DNA of 64,000 nt. Source: Clostridia bacterium. Its GTDB lineage: Bacteria; Bacillota; Clostridia; Lachnospirales; Lachnospiraceae. The DNA lies in assembly GCA_910576205.1 (NCBI GenBank), contig CAJTHL010000015.1, positions 1 through 64,000 on the forward strand. The letters run 5' to 3'. Made by a program: the position numbers and the translations under genes. A model generated the notes under the pieces. It saw nothing but the letters and a program-made list of their open reading frames with translations. It made no database searches and was not told the origin of the DNA. This document shows, piece by piece, positions 48,531 through 56,299 of the stretch (positions are counted from its first letter, which is position 1; each line of letters begins with the position of its first letter).

Positions 48531-50198
48531 ATGACCACAAAAACATACAACGTCGGCATTTACTGCCGTTTGAGTAACGACGATGAACGCGACGGCGAAT
48601 CCGTCAGTATCGAGAACCAGAAGCTGCTGCTTCAGAACTATGTGCGGCAGCGGGGCTGGAATGAAATTGATACCTATATCGACGATGGATATTCAGGTAC
48701 GAATTTTGACCGTCCCGGGGTCAAGCGGCTGATTGAGGACGCCAAGGCCAAGCGGATCAATGTGATTCTGGTCAAGGACCTGTCCCGTTTTGGCCGTAAC
48801 TACATTGAATTTGGACAGTACACAGACTACCTGTTTCCGTCCCTGGGCTGTCGGTTTATCGCTCTGAACAACGGCATTGACACGGAAAGCACCAATGGCA
48901 GCACCGATGTCATGTGCTTTTTGAACTTATTTAACGAATTTTATAGCCGCGACACCAGCAAGAAGGTCAAGGCGGTCAAAAAAGCCTGTGCGGAAAGCGG
49001 CAAATTTATGGGAACCTACCCTGCCTATGGCTACAAGCGGGACCCGGCAGATAAGCACCATCTGGTGATTGACGAGGACATCGCCCCGGTTGTGCGCCGC
49101 ATTTTTGAGATGCGGGCAGCCGGAACAGGGTTTCACGCCATTGCCGTTATGCTGAACGAGGAAGGCATCCCGTCCCCCGGTGTGCTGTACTACCAGCGCA
49201 AGGGACAGAGCGATCCGCGCCGGGTCAATCACAAATGGGCAGACCAAACGGTGAAAAACATCGTTCGCAGCGAGGTTTATATTGGCAATATGGTTCAGGG
49301 AAAGACCGGAACCCTGTCGTATAAGTCACGCAAACTCGTGGGTAAGCCGGAGGAAGAATGGATTCGTGTAGAAGGGACCCACGAACCGATTATCTCACGG
49401 GAGCTGTGGGATACCGTAGCCAGCATTGACAAAAAGAAGGTGCGGAAATCTTCTGCCGCTGACGGTTATAAGAGTATCTTCACCGGCCTTGTGTACTGTG
49501 CGGACTGCGGCTTCAAAATGCGGAATCATGTGGAGCGGTTCACCTATAAAGACGGAACACCGGGGCGGTACAGCTCCTTTATTTGCGGCAACTATTCCCG
49601 CAGTGGCAAGGGGGCCTGCACCATTCACACCATCTATGAGAATGTGCTGACCCAGCTGGTGTTGGAGGACATTCGGGAAAAGGCCCGTTTTGCGGAATAT
49701 GACCCGGAACAGCTGGTTCAGCAGATTATCCGCCTAAAGGATAAGGAAGCCAAAAGCCGCCTTTCCTCCTGTGAACAGGAGCTGAAAACATATACAGCGC
49801 GGCTTTCCGAGCTGGAACGGCTGATGCAGAATCTCTATGAGGACAAATGTGCCGGGACTATTCCGCAGACCGTTTTTCAGACCTTAATGCACAAATATGA
49901 AGCGGAACGGGCGGAAAAGTCCGAAGCAATCCCGGAACTGGAGCGCAAGGTCAAAAGCTATCTGGAAAACCGCACGGATGCGAACCGCTGGCTGAACATT
50001 ATCCGCCAATACACAGAGATTACGGAGCTGGATGAGTCCATCCTCTTTGAACTGGTGGACCGCATTGAGGTTGGAGAAACCAAAAAAGTGGGTGGACAGC
50101 GGGTTTGTGACCTCCGTGTTTACTACCGTTATGTGGGCAATGTGGACGCGGCGCTGGCGCAGGAAGAAAGGAGGCAGCCACTTGAAGAAGCAATATAA
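48531..50198 (+). CDS. Large serine recombinase 1 of the ICE
   Basis: A 555-residue recombinase starting MTTKTYNVGIYCRLSNDDER, catalytic Ser15. The resolvase domain has LVKDLSRFGRNYIEFGQYTDYLFPSLGCRFIALN; then comes the recombinase domain (AYGYKRDPADKHHLVIDEDIAPVVRRIFEM), zinc ribbon (YCADCGFKM...FICGNYSRSGKGACTIH) and coiled coil (about 400-480). It differs from most single recombinases by having a second one directly downstream with a 17-nt overlap. The pair probably acts together as integrase/excisionase for the 23-bp ends and AA core found here. Confidence 0.93.
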   Translation: MTTKTYNVGIYCRLSNDDERDGESVSIENQKLLLQNYVRQRGWNEIDTYIDDGYSGTNFDRPGVKRLIEDAKAKRINVILVKDLSRFGRNYIEFGQYTDYLFPSLGCRFIALNNGIDTESTNGSTDVMCFLNLFNEFYSRDTSKKVKAVKKACAESGKFMGTYPAYGYKRDPADKHHLVIDEDIAPVVRRIFEMRAAGTGFHAIAVMLNEEGIPSPGVLYYQRKGQSDPRRVNHKWADQTVKNIVRSEVYIGNMVQGKTGTLSYKSRKLVGKPEEEWIRVEGTHEPIISRELWDTVASIDKKKVRKSSAADGYKSIFTGLVYCADCGFKMRNHVERFTYKDGTPGRYSSFICGNYSRSGKGACTIHTIYENVLTQLVLEDIREKARFAEYDPEQLVQQIIRLKDKEAKSRLSSCEQELKTYTARLSELERLMQNLYEDKCAGTIPQTVFQTLMHKYEAERAEKSEAIPELERKVKSYLENRTDANRWLNIIRQYTEITELDESILFELVDRIEVGETKKVGGQRVCDLRVYYRYVGNVDAALAQEERRQPLEEAI

Positions 50199-51822
50199 GG
50201 TCGGCATTTACTGCCGCCTGAGCGTGGACGATGCCTCCAATTCCGCAAAGGCAAAGAATTATATCCCCGGCGATGAATCCGCCAGTATTGAAAACCAGTA
50301 CGAAATCCTCTCCAAATTTGTCATGCTCAACGGCTGGATCGAGGTCAAGACCTATCGGGACGATGGGTACAGCGGCGGAAATTTTCAGCGGCCCGGATTT
50401 TTGGAAATGCTGGAGGATGCCCGCCACGGCCTGATTAACCTGATTCTGGTCAAAGACCTGTCCCGCCTGGGGCGTGATTTTGTGGAGGTAGGCCGCTATA
50501 CGGATGTGATTTTCCCGTCCCTGGGCTGCCGGTTTGTGTCTGTGCTGGACTGTCTGGACAGCGAAGGTGACAACACCGATATGCTGCACTTCCGCAGTTT
50601 GATGAACGACTACCATCTGAAAGACCTGTCGGGGAAAATCAAATCGGTGCTGTACGCCAAAAAGAAAAGCGGCCAATACCTGACCGCCTATGCTCCTTAC
50701 GGATACCGCAAGAGCGACGAGGACAAACACCGGCTGGTGGTGGATGAAGAAGCTGCCACGGTAGTACGGGAAATCTACCGGATGCGCTGCTCCGGCATGG
50801 CCTACGGCAAGATTGCGGCGGCGCTGAACGAGAAAAGCATCCTTTCTCCCCGCTGGCATTGGGAACTGCACTACGGGAAAAAAGGAAGCTGCAAATACTC
50901 CAAACTGTGGACCTATGCCACAGTGAAAAACATCCTGAATGACACCGTTTATCTCGGCATAGTCACACAGAACCGCACCGGCTCCCGTTCCTACAAGGAT
51001 AAGACCATGATACAGAAGCCGGAAACGGAATGGATTTGCCACGAGGATGCCCACGAAGCAATCGTTGACCGGAAACTGTGGGAGACGGTTCAGGAAAAGA
51101 ACCGGGCAGTCAAACAGCAGGCAGCAAACCGTGCCGCCCCTCTGCCTGCCCTGTTCACCGGCAAGCTGGTCTGTGCCGATTGCGGGCATCCTCTGGTAGC
51201 CACCCGTGAGACCCAGCGCAGAAAAAACGGGACATCCAAGCGATATGTTTCCTATATCTGCTCCCACTTTGTCACCACCGGACGCAGCGCCTGTTCCTGG
51301 CACCGGATTTATGAAATCTCGCTGAAAACGCTGGTGCTGAATGAAATCCGGGCGCACAGCCGGGCGGTGGCACAGGATGAAAATGCCGTGCTGGACAAGC
51401 TGAGACAGCAGATACTTTCCGAAAGCGCAGCCAGACAGGAGGATTCCAGACTGGAAATCAGCCGGTTGCGGCGGCGTATCGGAGAACTGGAACACATGAC
51501 CGCTAAACTTTATGAAGATAAGGTCAGCGGCATAATCAATAACGATACCTTTGCCGTCCTGATTCAGAAAAGCGAACAGGAACGTCTCCAAAAGGCAGAG
51601 CGTTTGGAGGTTCTTCTGGCAGAGGAGCAAAAAGACCGGCAGGAGGTTGAAAATATCCGGCAATGGGCAGGCATCATCCGCCGCTATCTGGATGTGCAGG
51701 AGCTTGACCGGGAAATCGTTGAGGAACTGATTGACCACATCGAGATCGGAGAACGCTCTGTCATAGACGGCCAGCGTCAACAGGACATTAAAATCTTTTA
51801 CCGCTTTGTTGGTGTGGTATAA
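50182..51822 (+). CDS. Large serine recombinase 2 of the ICE
   Basis: A 546-residue recombinase. TTG at 50,182 follows AAAGGAGG, starting (M)KKQYKVGIYCRLSVDDASNS with catalytic Ser14. It carries LILVKDLSRLGRDFVEVGRYTDVIFPSLGCRFVSV, recombinase domain (APYGYRKSDEDKHRLVVDEEAATVVREIYRM), zinc ribbon (VCADCGHPLVA...YICSHFVTTGRSACSWH) and coiled coil. Only moderately similar to recombinase 1, so the two are old duplicates. Its stop is 143 bp from the right end of the element. The two genes probably encode partners. Confidence 0.93.
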   Translation: MKKQYKVGIYCRLSVDDASNSAKAKNYIPGDESASIENQYEILSKFVMLNGWIEVKTYRDDGYSGGNFQRPGFLEMLEDARHGLINLILVKDLSRLGRDFVEVGRYTDVIFPSLGCRFVSVLDCLDSEGDNTDMLHFRSLMNDYHLKDLSGKIKSVLYAKKKSGQYLTAYAPYGYRKSDEDKHRLVVDEEAATVVREIYRMRCSGMAYGKIAAALNEKSILSPRWHWELHYGKKGSCKYSKLWTYATVKNILNDTVYLGIVTQNRTGSRSYKDKTMIQKPETEWICHEDAHEAIVDRKLWETVQEKNRAVKQQAANRAAPLPALFTGKLVCADCGHPLVATRETQRRKNGTSKRYVSYICSHFVTTGRSACSWHRIYEISLKTLVLNEIRAHSRAVAQDENAVLDKLRQQILSESAARQEDSRLEISRLRRRIGELEHMTAKLYEDKVSGIINNDTFAVLIQKSEQERLQKAERLEVLLAEEQKDRQEVENIRQWAGIIRRYLDVQELDREIVEELIDHIEIGERSVIDGQRQQDIKIFYRFVGVV

Positions 51823-51939
51823 TGGAAAAAAAAGACCCGGCTGCATCCGCAGTCCGGGCATACACCTGACAACATTCTATGAAAACGGTTTGCGATTGAA
51901 CCGCATCGCTTTGTCGAAAAAGAGTGATTCAGCAGAACA

Positions 51940-51967
51940 CCTTTCCCAAACAGCTTATGTTCTTAAA
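51940..51967. repeat. ICE right end (attR arm) with AA core
   Basis: CCTTTCCCAAACAGCTTATG and TTC (to 51,962) mirror the left end over 23 bp with 5 mismatches. The AA core of the junction is at 51,966-51,967, followed directly by the interrupted recombinase gene (minus strand). Confidence 0.75.
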
Positions 51968-52085
51968 AATGTTACGCAAGGGGGCAAAATCGTTGTCGCC
52001 CTGTGCGCTGTCAACGCCGTCATTGATGGCAATGAAGCGGACGTTTTTCTGTGGGAAAATCATTTCACTGATATGGACAAGACCA
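51966..52085 (-). pseudogene. 5' fragment of the recombinase gene split by the ICE
   Basis: On the minus strand this reads VHISEMIFPQKNVRFIAIND, then GVDSAQGDNDFAPLRNIF, the second half of a serine-recombinase catalytic domain, stopping exactly at the ICE edge. The frame continues in the piece at 6,318-7,541 with NEWLVRDTSKK. Upstream (right of 52,085) the match ends abruptly, so the catalytic-serine segment was lost in an earlier deletion; the target gene was probably already dead. Confidence 0.88.
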
Positions 52086-52114
52086 CAAAATAATGCGGAG
52101 TTGCTGACAATAAA

Positions 52115-52150
52115 CCAAAAGCTGGAAGGCAAGCCCCTTCCAGCTTTTGG
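52115..52150. terminator. Perfect 15-bp inverted repeat, terminator-like
   Basis: CCAAAAGCTGGAAGG and CCTTCCAGCTTTTGG pair without mismatch over a 6-nt loop. T-rich inside the arms but without a long T run outside. It may be a bidirectional terminator left from the earlier element. Confidence 0.6.
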
Positions 52151-52213
52151 TATCTTAGAACCTATCCCCTTCCAAATAATTTGCCGATAATACATGAAAA
52201 TATAAAAAAGGTC

Positions 52214-52244
52214 TTGCTCATGACGTAACGTAATGAAGTATACT
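52214..52244 (+). promoter_or_regulatory. MerR-type promoter with 19-bp spacer and operator
   Basis: -35 TTGCTC (52,214-52,219) and -10 TATACT (52,239-52,244) are 19 bp apart, the lengthened spacing of MerR-controlled promoters. The near-perfect palindrome TCATGACGTAACGTAATGA (52,218-52,236) fills the spacer. It should drive the merR-ABC operon under its own regulator. Confidence 0.85.
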
Positions 52245-52260
52245 ACCCGCAGGAGGTGTT

Positions 52261-53067
52261 TTGAACGTGGAAAGATACCGAGCGATTCCACAGGGATATA
52301 TGACCGCAGGTGCAGTTGCAAAGAAAATGGGAGTAACGGTCAGAACCTTACAGCATTATGACAAGGAAGGACTGCTCTCACCGTCAGCTATGAGTGAAGG
52401 TGGCCGCAGGCTATATACCGATAAAGACATTATCAAGCTCCACCAAATACTATCCCTGAAGCATCTGGGTTTTTCCCTGGATGACATCAGAGACAGATTG
52501 ATTCCGCTGGATACTCCGGCAGGTGTGGCGCAGGTTTTGTCTGAGCAGGCGGCTATTGTCCGGGAGAAAATTGCAAGTCTGACAGAATCACTCTCAAGAA
52601 TTGAGGCGCTGAAAACCGAAGTGCTGGAAATGCAATCAGTAGATTTCAAAAAGTATGCGGACATCATCGTTAATCTGGAAATGAAAAACAGCTTCTACTG
52701 GCTTATTAAGCATTTTGACAGCGAAACGTTGGATCATATCCGCAACCGATTCGATAAAGAGAGCGGCATCGTGTTTATGCAGCGGTTCTTGCGTCTGCAA
52801 GACGAGGCGATTCAACTGCAAGCAGATGGCATCCCGGCAGAGAGCCAACGAGGACAGCAATTTGCAAAAGATTACTGGGCCTTGATTATAGAATTCACCG
52901 GAGGGGATACCGATATGCTCCCTAAACTCATACAGATGGGACAAAATGATGAATTCGGTCAGGAGTGGACGCAGAAGCAGGCCAAAGCAAACGCCTTTAT
53001 TGAACCAGCATTAGGTGCTTACTTTTCAAACGAGGGGATAGATCCATTTCAGGAGGCGATACCATGA
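52261..53067 (+). CDS. MerR-family regulator (TipA-like)
   Basis: A 268-residue regulator, TTG start at 52,261 after AGGAGG (GTG at 52,267 is also possible). The N-terminal winged helix is clear: MTAGAVAKKMGVTVRTLQHYDKEGLLSPSAMSEGGRRLYTDKDIIKLHQIL, then a coiled coil (EQAAIVREKIASLTESLSRIEAL) and a C-terminal domain of the TipAS kind (FYWLIKHFDSETLDHI...YWALIIEFTGGDTDMLPKLIQM). It would sense a drug or peptide and activate the ABC exporter operon that it overlaps, by twisting the 19-bp-spacer promoter. Confidence 0.92.
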   Translation: MNVERYRAIPQGYMTAGAVAKKMGVTVRTLQHYDKEGLLSPSAMSEGGRRLYTDKDIIKLHQILSLKHLGFSLDDIRDRLIPLDTPAGVAQVLSEQAAIVREKIASLTESLSRIEALKTEVLEMQSVDFKKYADIIVNLEMKNSFYWLIKHFDSETLDHIRNRFDKESGIVFMQRFLRLQDEAIQLQADGIPAESQRGQQFAKDYWALIIEFTGGDTDMLPKLIQMGQNDEFGQEWTQKQAKANAFIEPALGAYFSNEGIDPFQEAIP

Positions 53068-53873
53068 CAAATGCGTTAGAAGTGAAGGGATTGCGTAAAA
53101 GCTACGGCGAAAAAGTGGTGTTAAAAGGAATTGACCTGTATGTACGCCGGGGAGATATTTTTGCGCTGTTAGGCGTAAACGGCGCTGGGAAAACGACGAC
53201 CCTTGAGTGTATTGAGGGACTCCGAAAGTATGACGGCGGAACAATATCCGTAAACGGCAGAATCGGGATTCAGTTGCAGTCGGCGGCATTGCCCGCACAC
53301 ATCAAGGGAGGGGAAGCTGTGCGGCTTTTCGCAAAGTGGAACCGAAAACCCGCAGACACCTCTATGCTGGCGGCGCTGGGCGTAGACAGCATTGCGAATA
53401 AGCAATACCAGGCAATGTCCACTGGACAGAAGCGGCGGCTTCATCTGGCACTGGCGCTTATTTGCGACCCGGATATTGTGTTCCTTGATGAACCCACCGC
53501 CGGACTTGATATTGAGGGCCGAATTTCTCTCCACGAATATATTCGCAATTTGAAAGCGCAGGGAAAAACGATTATTTTAGCCAGCCATGACATGGCCGAA
53601 GTAGAGAGCCTATGTGACAGCATCGCGATTTTGAGGGATGGGGAGATCGCTTTTGCTGGAACAGTTATCGCATTGACCGAGAAAATCGGAAAGCACTATA
53701 ACATCCAAATTCGGACGGGCCAAGGCTTAGAGACTTATGAATCGGATGATATTAGAGCCAGCCTGATAACAATACTCAAAAGTTATGAGGAAAAGGACAC
53801 CGTCATTCAAGACATTCGGGTTGACCGGGGGTCACTGGAACAGCATTTTCTGAAAATTGCGAAGGGAGAATAG
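53064..53873 (+). CDS. ABC transporter ATP-binding protein (MerR-linked exporter)
   Basis: A 269-residue ATPase. Walker A LGVNGAGKTT (about 37-45), signature MSTGQKRRLHLA (degenerate LSGGQ but functional in this group), Walker B IVFLDEPTAGLD and H-loop ASHDM are all present. ATGA overlap with merR. It pairs with the permease that starts 4 bp later. DrrA/multidrug-type ABC-2 exporter; the substrate is presumably the ligand sensed by the MerR protein. Confidence 0.93.
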   Translation: MTNALEVKGLRKSYGEKVVLKGIDLYVRRGDIFALLGVNGAGKTTTLECIEGLRKYDGGTISVNGRIGIQLQSAALPAHIKGGEAVRLFAKWNRKPADTSMLAALGVDSIANKQYQAMSTGQKRRLHLALALICDPDIVFLDEPTAGLDIEGRISLHEYIRNLKAQGKTIILASHDMAEVESLCDSIAILRDGEIAFAGTVIALTEKIGKHYNIQIRTGQGLETYESDDIRASLITILKSYEEKDTVIQDIRVDRGSLEQHFLKIAKGE

Positions 53874-53876
53874 GCA

Positions 53877-54593
53877 GTGAACGGATTTTTATATGGATTT
53901 ACATTACAGTGGAAACTGGACTTACGTAGCCGAACCATGTTGATTACCTGTTATGCGGTTCCACTCCTGTTCTTTGCGGTTATGGGCGGGATTTTCACCT
54001 CTGTCATGCCGGAGAGCAAAGAGACGTTGATTCAGTCCATGACCGTCTTTGCTGTTACCATGGGGGCGCTGATTGGATTGCCGCCCTCTCTTGCGGAGAT
54101 ATATCGGAGCGATATTAAAAATGCTTATCAGGCAAACGGTGTGCCGCTGTCGCTGGGGTTGATCTTGATAAATATTTCTGCGTTTGTGCATTTGCTCATC
54201 ATGAGCGCCATTCTCTATGTACTCGCGCCAATTCTCTTTGGCGCCAAAATTCCAGAGCACCTGGAAACATATTTAGGCGGGCTGGTTATTCTGATTGCTG
54301 TTTCGCTTAGCATTGCCAGTATCATCGGGTTAGCTGTAAAAGATACAGCAAATACATCCATGTTTTCCATCCTGCTTTTTATCCCGTCCACTATGCTGTC
54401 GGGAATTATGTTTCCGAGCGAAATGCTTCCGCAGGCATTTGCCATTGTTGGAAAACTGTTTCCTGCAACATGGGGATATAAATTGATGACTGACTCTGCG
54501 TTTTCTCTGCAAACGCTCTGCCCCTTGCTCGGTATTTTTCTCATAGCGGTTATACTATGCGGAGTCCTGCTAAAGAGGATTCGTACCCGGTAA
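53877..54593 (+). CDS. ABC-2-type permease (MerR-linked exporter)
   Basis: A 238-residue membrane protein, GTG start, with six hydrophobic segments and the ABC-2 pattern: MNGFLYGFTLQWKLDLRSRTMLITCYAVPLLFFAVMGGIF at the start and FIPSTMLSGIMFPSEMLPQAFAIVGKLFPATWGYKLM near the end, the DrrB/ABC2_membrane signature. Forms an exporter with the preceding ATPase. A leader module with two hairpins begins right after its stop. Confidence 0.9.
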   Translation: MNGFLYGFTLQWKLDLRSRTMLITCYAVPLLFFAVMGGIFTSVMPESKETLIQSMTVFAVTMGALIGLPPSLAEIYRSDIKNAYQANGVPLSLGLILINISAFVHLLIMSAILYVLAPILFGAKIPEHLETYLGGLVILIAVSLSIASIIGLAVKDTANTSMFSILLFIPSTMLSGIMFPSEMLPQAFAIVGKLFPATWGYKLMTDSAFSLQTLCPLLGIFLIAVILCGVLLKRIRTR

Positions 54594-54619
54594 TTTTGCT
54601 GATATAAGTTTCATCTGCC

Positions 54620-54723
54620 CAGCGGCAGAAAAGAAAAAAACCGCTGCCGGGCAGAGTAATTTCCCATGTCCAAATGATGTTTTTGACAGCGGTTTTGATT
54701 TTTCAAAGCCGCTGCTTTTTGTT
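54620..54723 (+). terminator. Double hairpin: A-rich-loop stem then GCGGT-TTGA terminator (module B)
   Basis: CAGCGG (54,620-54,625) pairs with CCGCTG (54,641-54,646) over CAGAAAAGAAAAAAA. Then CAGCGGTTTTGA (54,687-54,698) pairs with TTCAAAGCCGCTG (to 54,714), followed by CTTTTTG. Same order and loop types as modules A and C. Confidence 0.78.
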
Positions 54724-54749
54724 TTGGCGGCAATTAGGAGGATGCCGCC

Positions 54750-54791
54750 ATGCGACTACGAATAGATAGGCACTTGTCAAAAAAAGCCTAA
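54750..54791 (+). CDS. SKKA leader peptide, module B
   Basis: AGGAGGATGCCGCCATG is identical to the start of module A. The peptide is MRLRIDRHLSKKA, then TAA. The end TTGTCAAAAAAAGCC is also identical. Only 13 codons long, yet start context and C-terminus are kept, which argues for translation or for an RNA role of these bases. Confidence 0.7.
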   Translation: MRLRIDRHLSKKA

Positions 54792-54863
54792 CCCTCGTAA
54801 CGGCGACCTCTACCCAGGCTTGCGAAAACAGTCGTTTCCAGTCTACACATACTGCCACCCCCA

Positions 54864-54897
54864 GCGCCCGAATAGCCTTGTGCTGTTCGGGCGCTTT
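54864..54897 (+). terminator. Terminator/attenuator hairpin, module B
   Basis: GCGCCCGAA...TTCGGGCGC, perfect 9-bp stem, followed by TTTTAC. It stands 72 nt after the SKKA stop, as in module A. Confidence 0.8.
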
Positions 54898-54945
54898 TAC
54901 TTTTTATGTGGGCTGTCCCATCCGGCCCCGGTGTCGCGGCCCACC

Positions 54946-54987
54946 CCTCCTGTTCAGATTTCGTTTACCCCAAATCTGAACAGGAGG
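54946..54987 (+). promoter_or_regulatory. SD-masking hairpin, module B
   Basis: CCTCCTGTTCAGATTT (54,946-54,961) and AAATCTGAACAGGAGG (54,972-54,987) form a perfect 16-bp stem with a 10-nt loop. The 3' arm contains the SD AGGAGG of the sigma-like gene starting at 54,996. As drawn, ribosomes could not reach it without unwinding. Confidence 0.85.
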
Positions 54988-54995
54988 ACAACACG

Positions 54996-55394
54996 ATGGA
55001 GATCACCATCAAGAGATATAGCCGCAAACTGACCTATGAGGATGCCGTCACCCTGGACGAGTTCTGGGAGTTGGCCAAACGCACCGAGCGGAGCCTCGAC
55101 CGGGAGCAGCGGCGGCATTGGGACGGGCGCGAGTGTGACGAGTACATAATTGCCGCCCAGGGCCGTCTGCCCTACTGCGCCACCCCGGAGGAATTGGTCT
55201 GCCAGCAGGAAACGCTGGAGGAAATTCTGGCGGTGCTGGCCCTCTGTACGCCTACCCAGCGGGAGCGGTTTCTGCTCTATGCGCTGTACGATTTCAGCTA
55301 TGCGGAGATTGGGCGGATGTGCGGCTGCTCCAAGGCCGCAGTCCATGAGAGCATCGAGGGCGTTCGGAAAAAGTTTTTCAAATTTTTCCGCTGA
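54996..55394 (+). CDS. Sigma-70 region-4-like regulator, second copy
   Basis: A 132-residue protein starting MEITIKRYSRKLTYEDAVTLDEFWELAKRTE; the ATG at 54,996 lies 8 nt after the masked SD. The C-terminal helix-turn-helix is LALCTPTQRERFLLYALYDFSYAEIGRMCGCSKAAVHESIEGVRKKFFKFF, the sigma region 4 fold. N-terminal part differs from the ICE copy. It follows the MerR-ABC cassette and module B and precedes a Cys-rich protein and RepA_N remnant, so it belongs to a separate element. Confidence 0.87.
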   Translation: MEITIKRYSRKLTYEDAVTLDEFWELAKRTERSLDREQRRHWDGRECDEYIIAAQGRLPYCATPEELVCQQETLEEILAVLALCTPTQRERFLLYALYDFSYAEIGRMCGCSKAAVHESIEGVRKKFFKFFR

Positions 55395-55781
55395 CCACCC
55401 TGACGATCACCCCGGCATGATGGCTACCAGGTGAGGGGCAACCGCCCCATCACCGGGAGGGACAAGCTGCCCCGGCGGCTTGTCCCTCCTATGTCAAGGA
55501 GGCCAGAATGTCAGCGATAAATCAGCTTCGGCAAAAGTGCGTCCGTTTCTTACGGCGCACTTATACACCGTTCCGGTGTCGTGCGCCCTGCCGGGGGCGT
55601 TGCGTCCTTCGGACGCGATGGGGAGCTGCACTCCCCAAACCCCTTGCGCGCCCGCAGGAAAGGAACACCCGCTTTGCGTCTGTTCCTTTCCTGCGGGTCA
55701 GATATCGTCAGTGCCAGATTGGCGCTCACGACAAAAACGCAAATCTGACGTTTTTAGAATTTTGCCGGGGGAGCGTGTAAG
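55395..55781. other. Hairpin-rich non-coding segment, oriT-like
   Basis: 387 bp with no family-like gene. Inverted repeats include GACAAGC...GCTTGTC (55,461-55,485 region), a GTGCG...CGCAC stem, GCGTCC-TTC-GGACGC, GGGGAG...CTCCCC followed by AAACCCCTTGCG, and a perfect 17-bp pair CCCGCAGGAAAGGAACA / TGTTCCTTTCCTGCGGG (55,651-55,667 and 55,681-55,697). Parts of it (GGGGAG-CTCCCCAAACC; CGTCTGTTCCTT) recur at 63,915-64,000. A transfer or replication origin is possible. Confidence 0.45.
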
Positions 55782-56150
55782 GTGAGCGCATCCAAAATTC
55801 CCCATATGACCTATCAGCAGTACCGCACAGCCCGGCGGCTTGTGCATGAGTGCTGCAACTATGATTGCGGAAACTGCCTGCTCCTGGACGATGGCGAGGA
55901 ATGTGTCTGCCCGCAGAGCATCACCTGCTCCCTAATCTGCAAATGGTTCCGCGCCGCCGTCCTTCCTCTGGACACTGGCCTGTGTGCCGCATTGTTTCCG
56001 CCCCCTTCCGTCAGACGGCGACGCTGCCGGGAGTGCGGGAGGATATTTGCCCCGCCCAAGCACAACACCCTGTATTGCTCCATCTGTGCCGCAGAACGTG
56101 CCAAACGGAGCAAGCGGGCGTGGGCCAGGAAAAACCGGGCTGATGTGTAG
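55782..56150 (+). CDS. Cysteine-rich VLP-type mobile-element protein
   Basis: A 122-residue protein with GTG start. The N-terminal part has MTYQQYRTARRLVHECCNYDCGNCLLLDDGEECVCPQSITCSLICKWFRAAVLP, many paired cysteines, and a C-terminal zinc-ribbon-like segment RRRCRECGRIFAPPKHNTLYCSICAAERAKRSKRAWARK. This is the Cys-rich VLP family that sits directly before rep genes in Firmicutes mobile elements. Probably a DNA-binding metal protein. It is followed after 150 bp by a RepA_N start. Confidence 0.85.
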   Translation: MSASKIPHMTYQQYRTARRLVHECCNYDCGNCLLLDDGEECVCPQSITCSLICKWFRAAVLPLDTGLCAALFPPPSVRRRRCRECGRIFAPPKHNTLYCSICAAERAKRSKRAWARKNRADV

Positions 56151-56299
56151 AAAAAGTACCCTCTGAAAATGCCGTAATATCAGGGCTTTCAAGACCGCCC
56201 TCAGCGGGGGCCTGATACATTTCCTTTCCACCCTCGAAAACGGGCCTCTAACGGCCCACGGCGGCGGTCTGACAGCCTCACACCAAGGAGGCTAATACC

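Larger units (their letters stand above)
7540..51965. mobile_element. Tn1549/CTn-type integrative conjugative element, 44.4 kb
   Basis: Limits come from the split recombinase. Left flank target sequence ends CGTTG-AA and right flank target sequence resumes AA-AATG. Joining the flanks through one AA gives AAC-ATT-TTC-AAC-GAA on the minus strand, restoring the conserved NIFNEW in frame. Gene order is that of Tn1549-like elements: parA, parB, initiator-like, PcfB, VirD4, Maff2, VirB6-like, PrgI, VirB4, CHAP protein, DUF4315, DUF4366, topB, methyltransferase, ArdC-type, helicase, mobC, mobA. Cargo and tandem serine recombinases stand at the right end in place of a tyrosine integrase. All transfer genes look intact. 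No van or other known resistance gene is present. Confidence 0.88.

Noticed and set aside
50020-51861. 613-codon minus-strand frame opposite the second recombinase
   Set aside because: Antisense shadow in GC-rich coding DNA, with low-complexity Phe/Pro/His content and no motifs.
7540-51965. Vancomycin (vanB) resistance expected on a Tn1549-like backbone
   Set aside because: No VanH/A/X-type ligase or dehydrogenase is encoded. The two-component system here sits with ABC exporters, and the cargo has no known drug-resistance enzyme.
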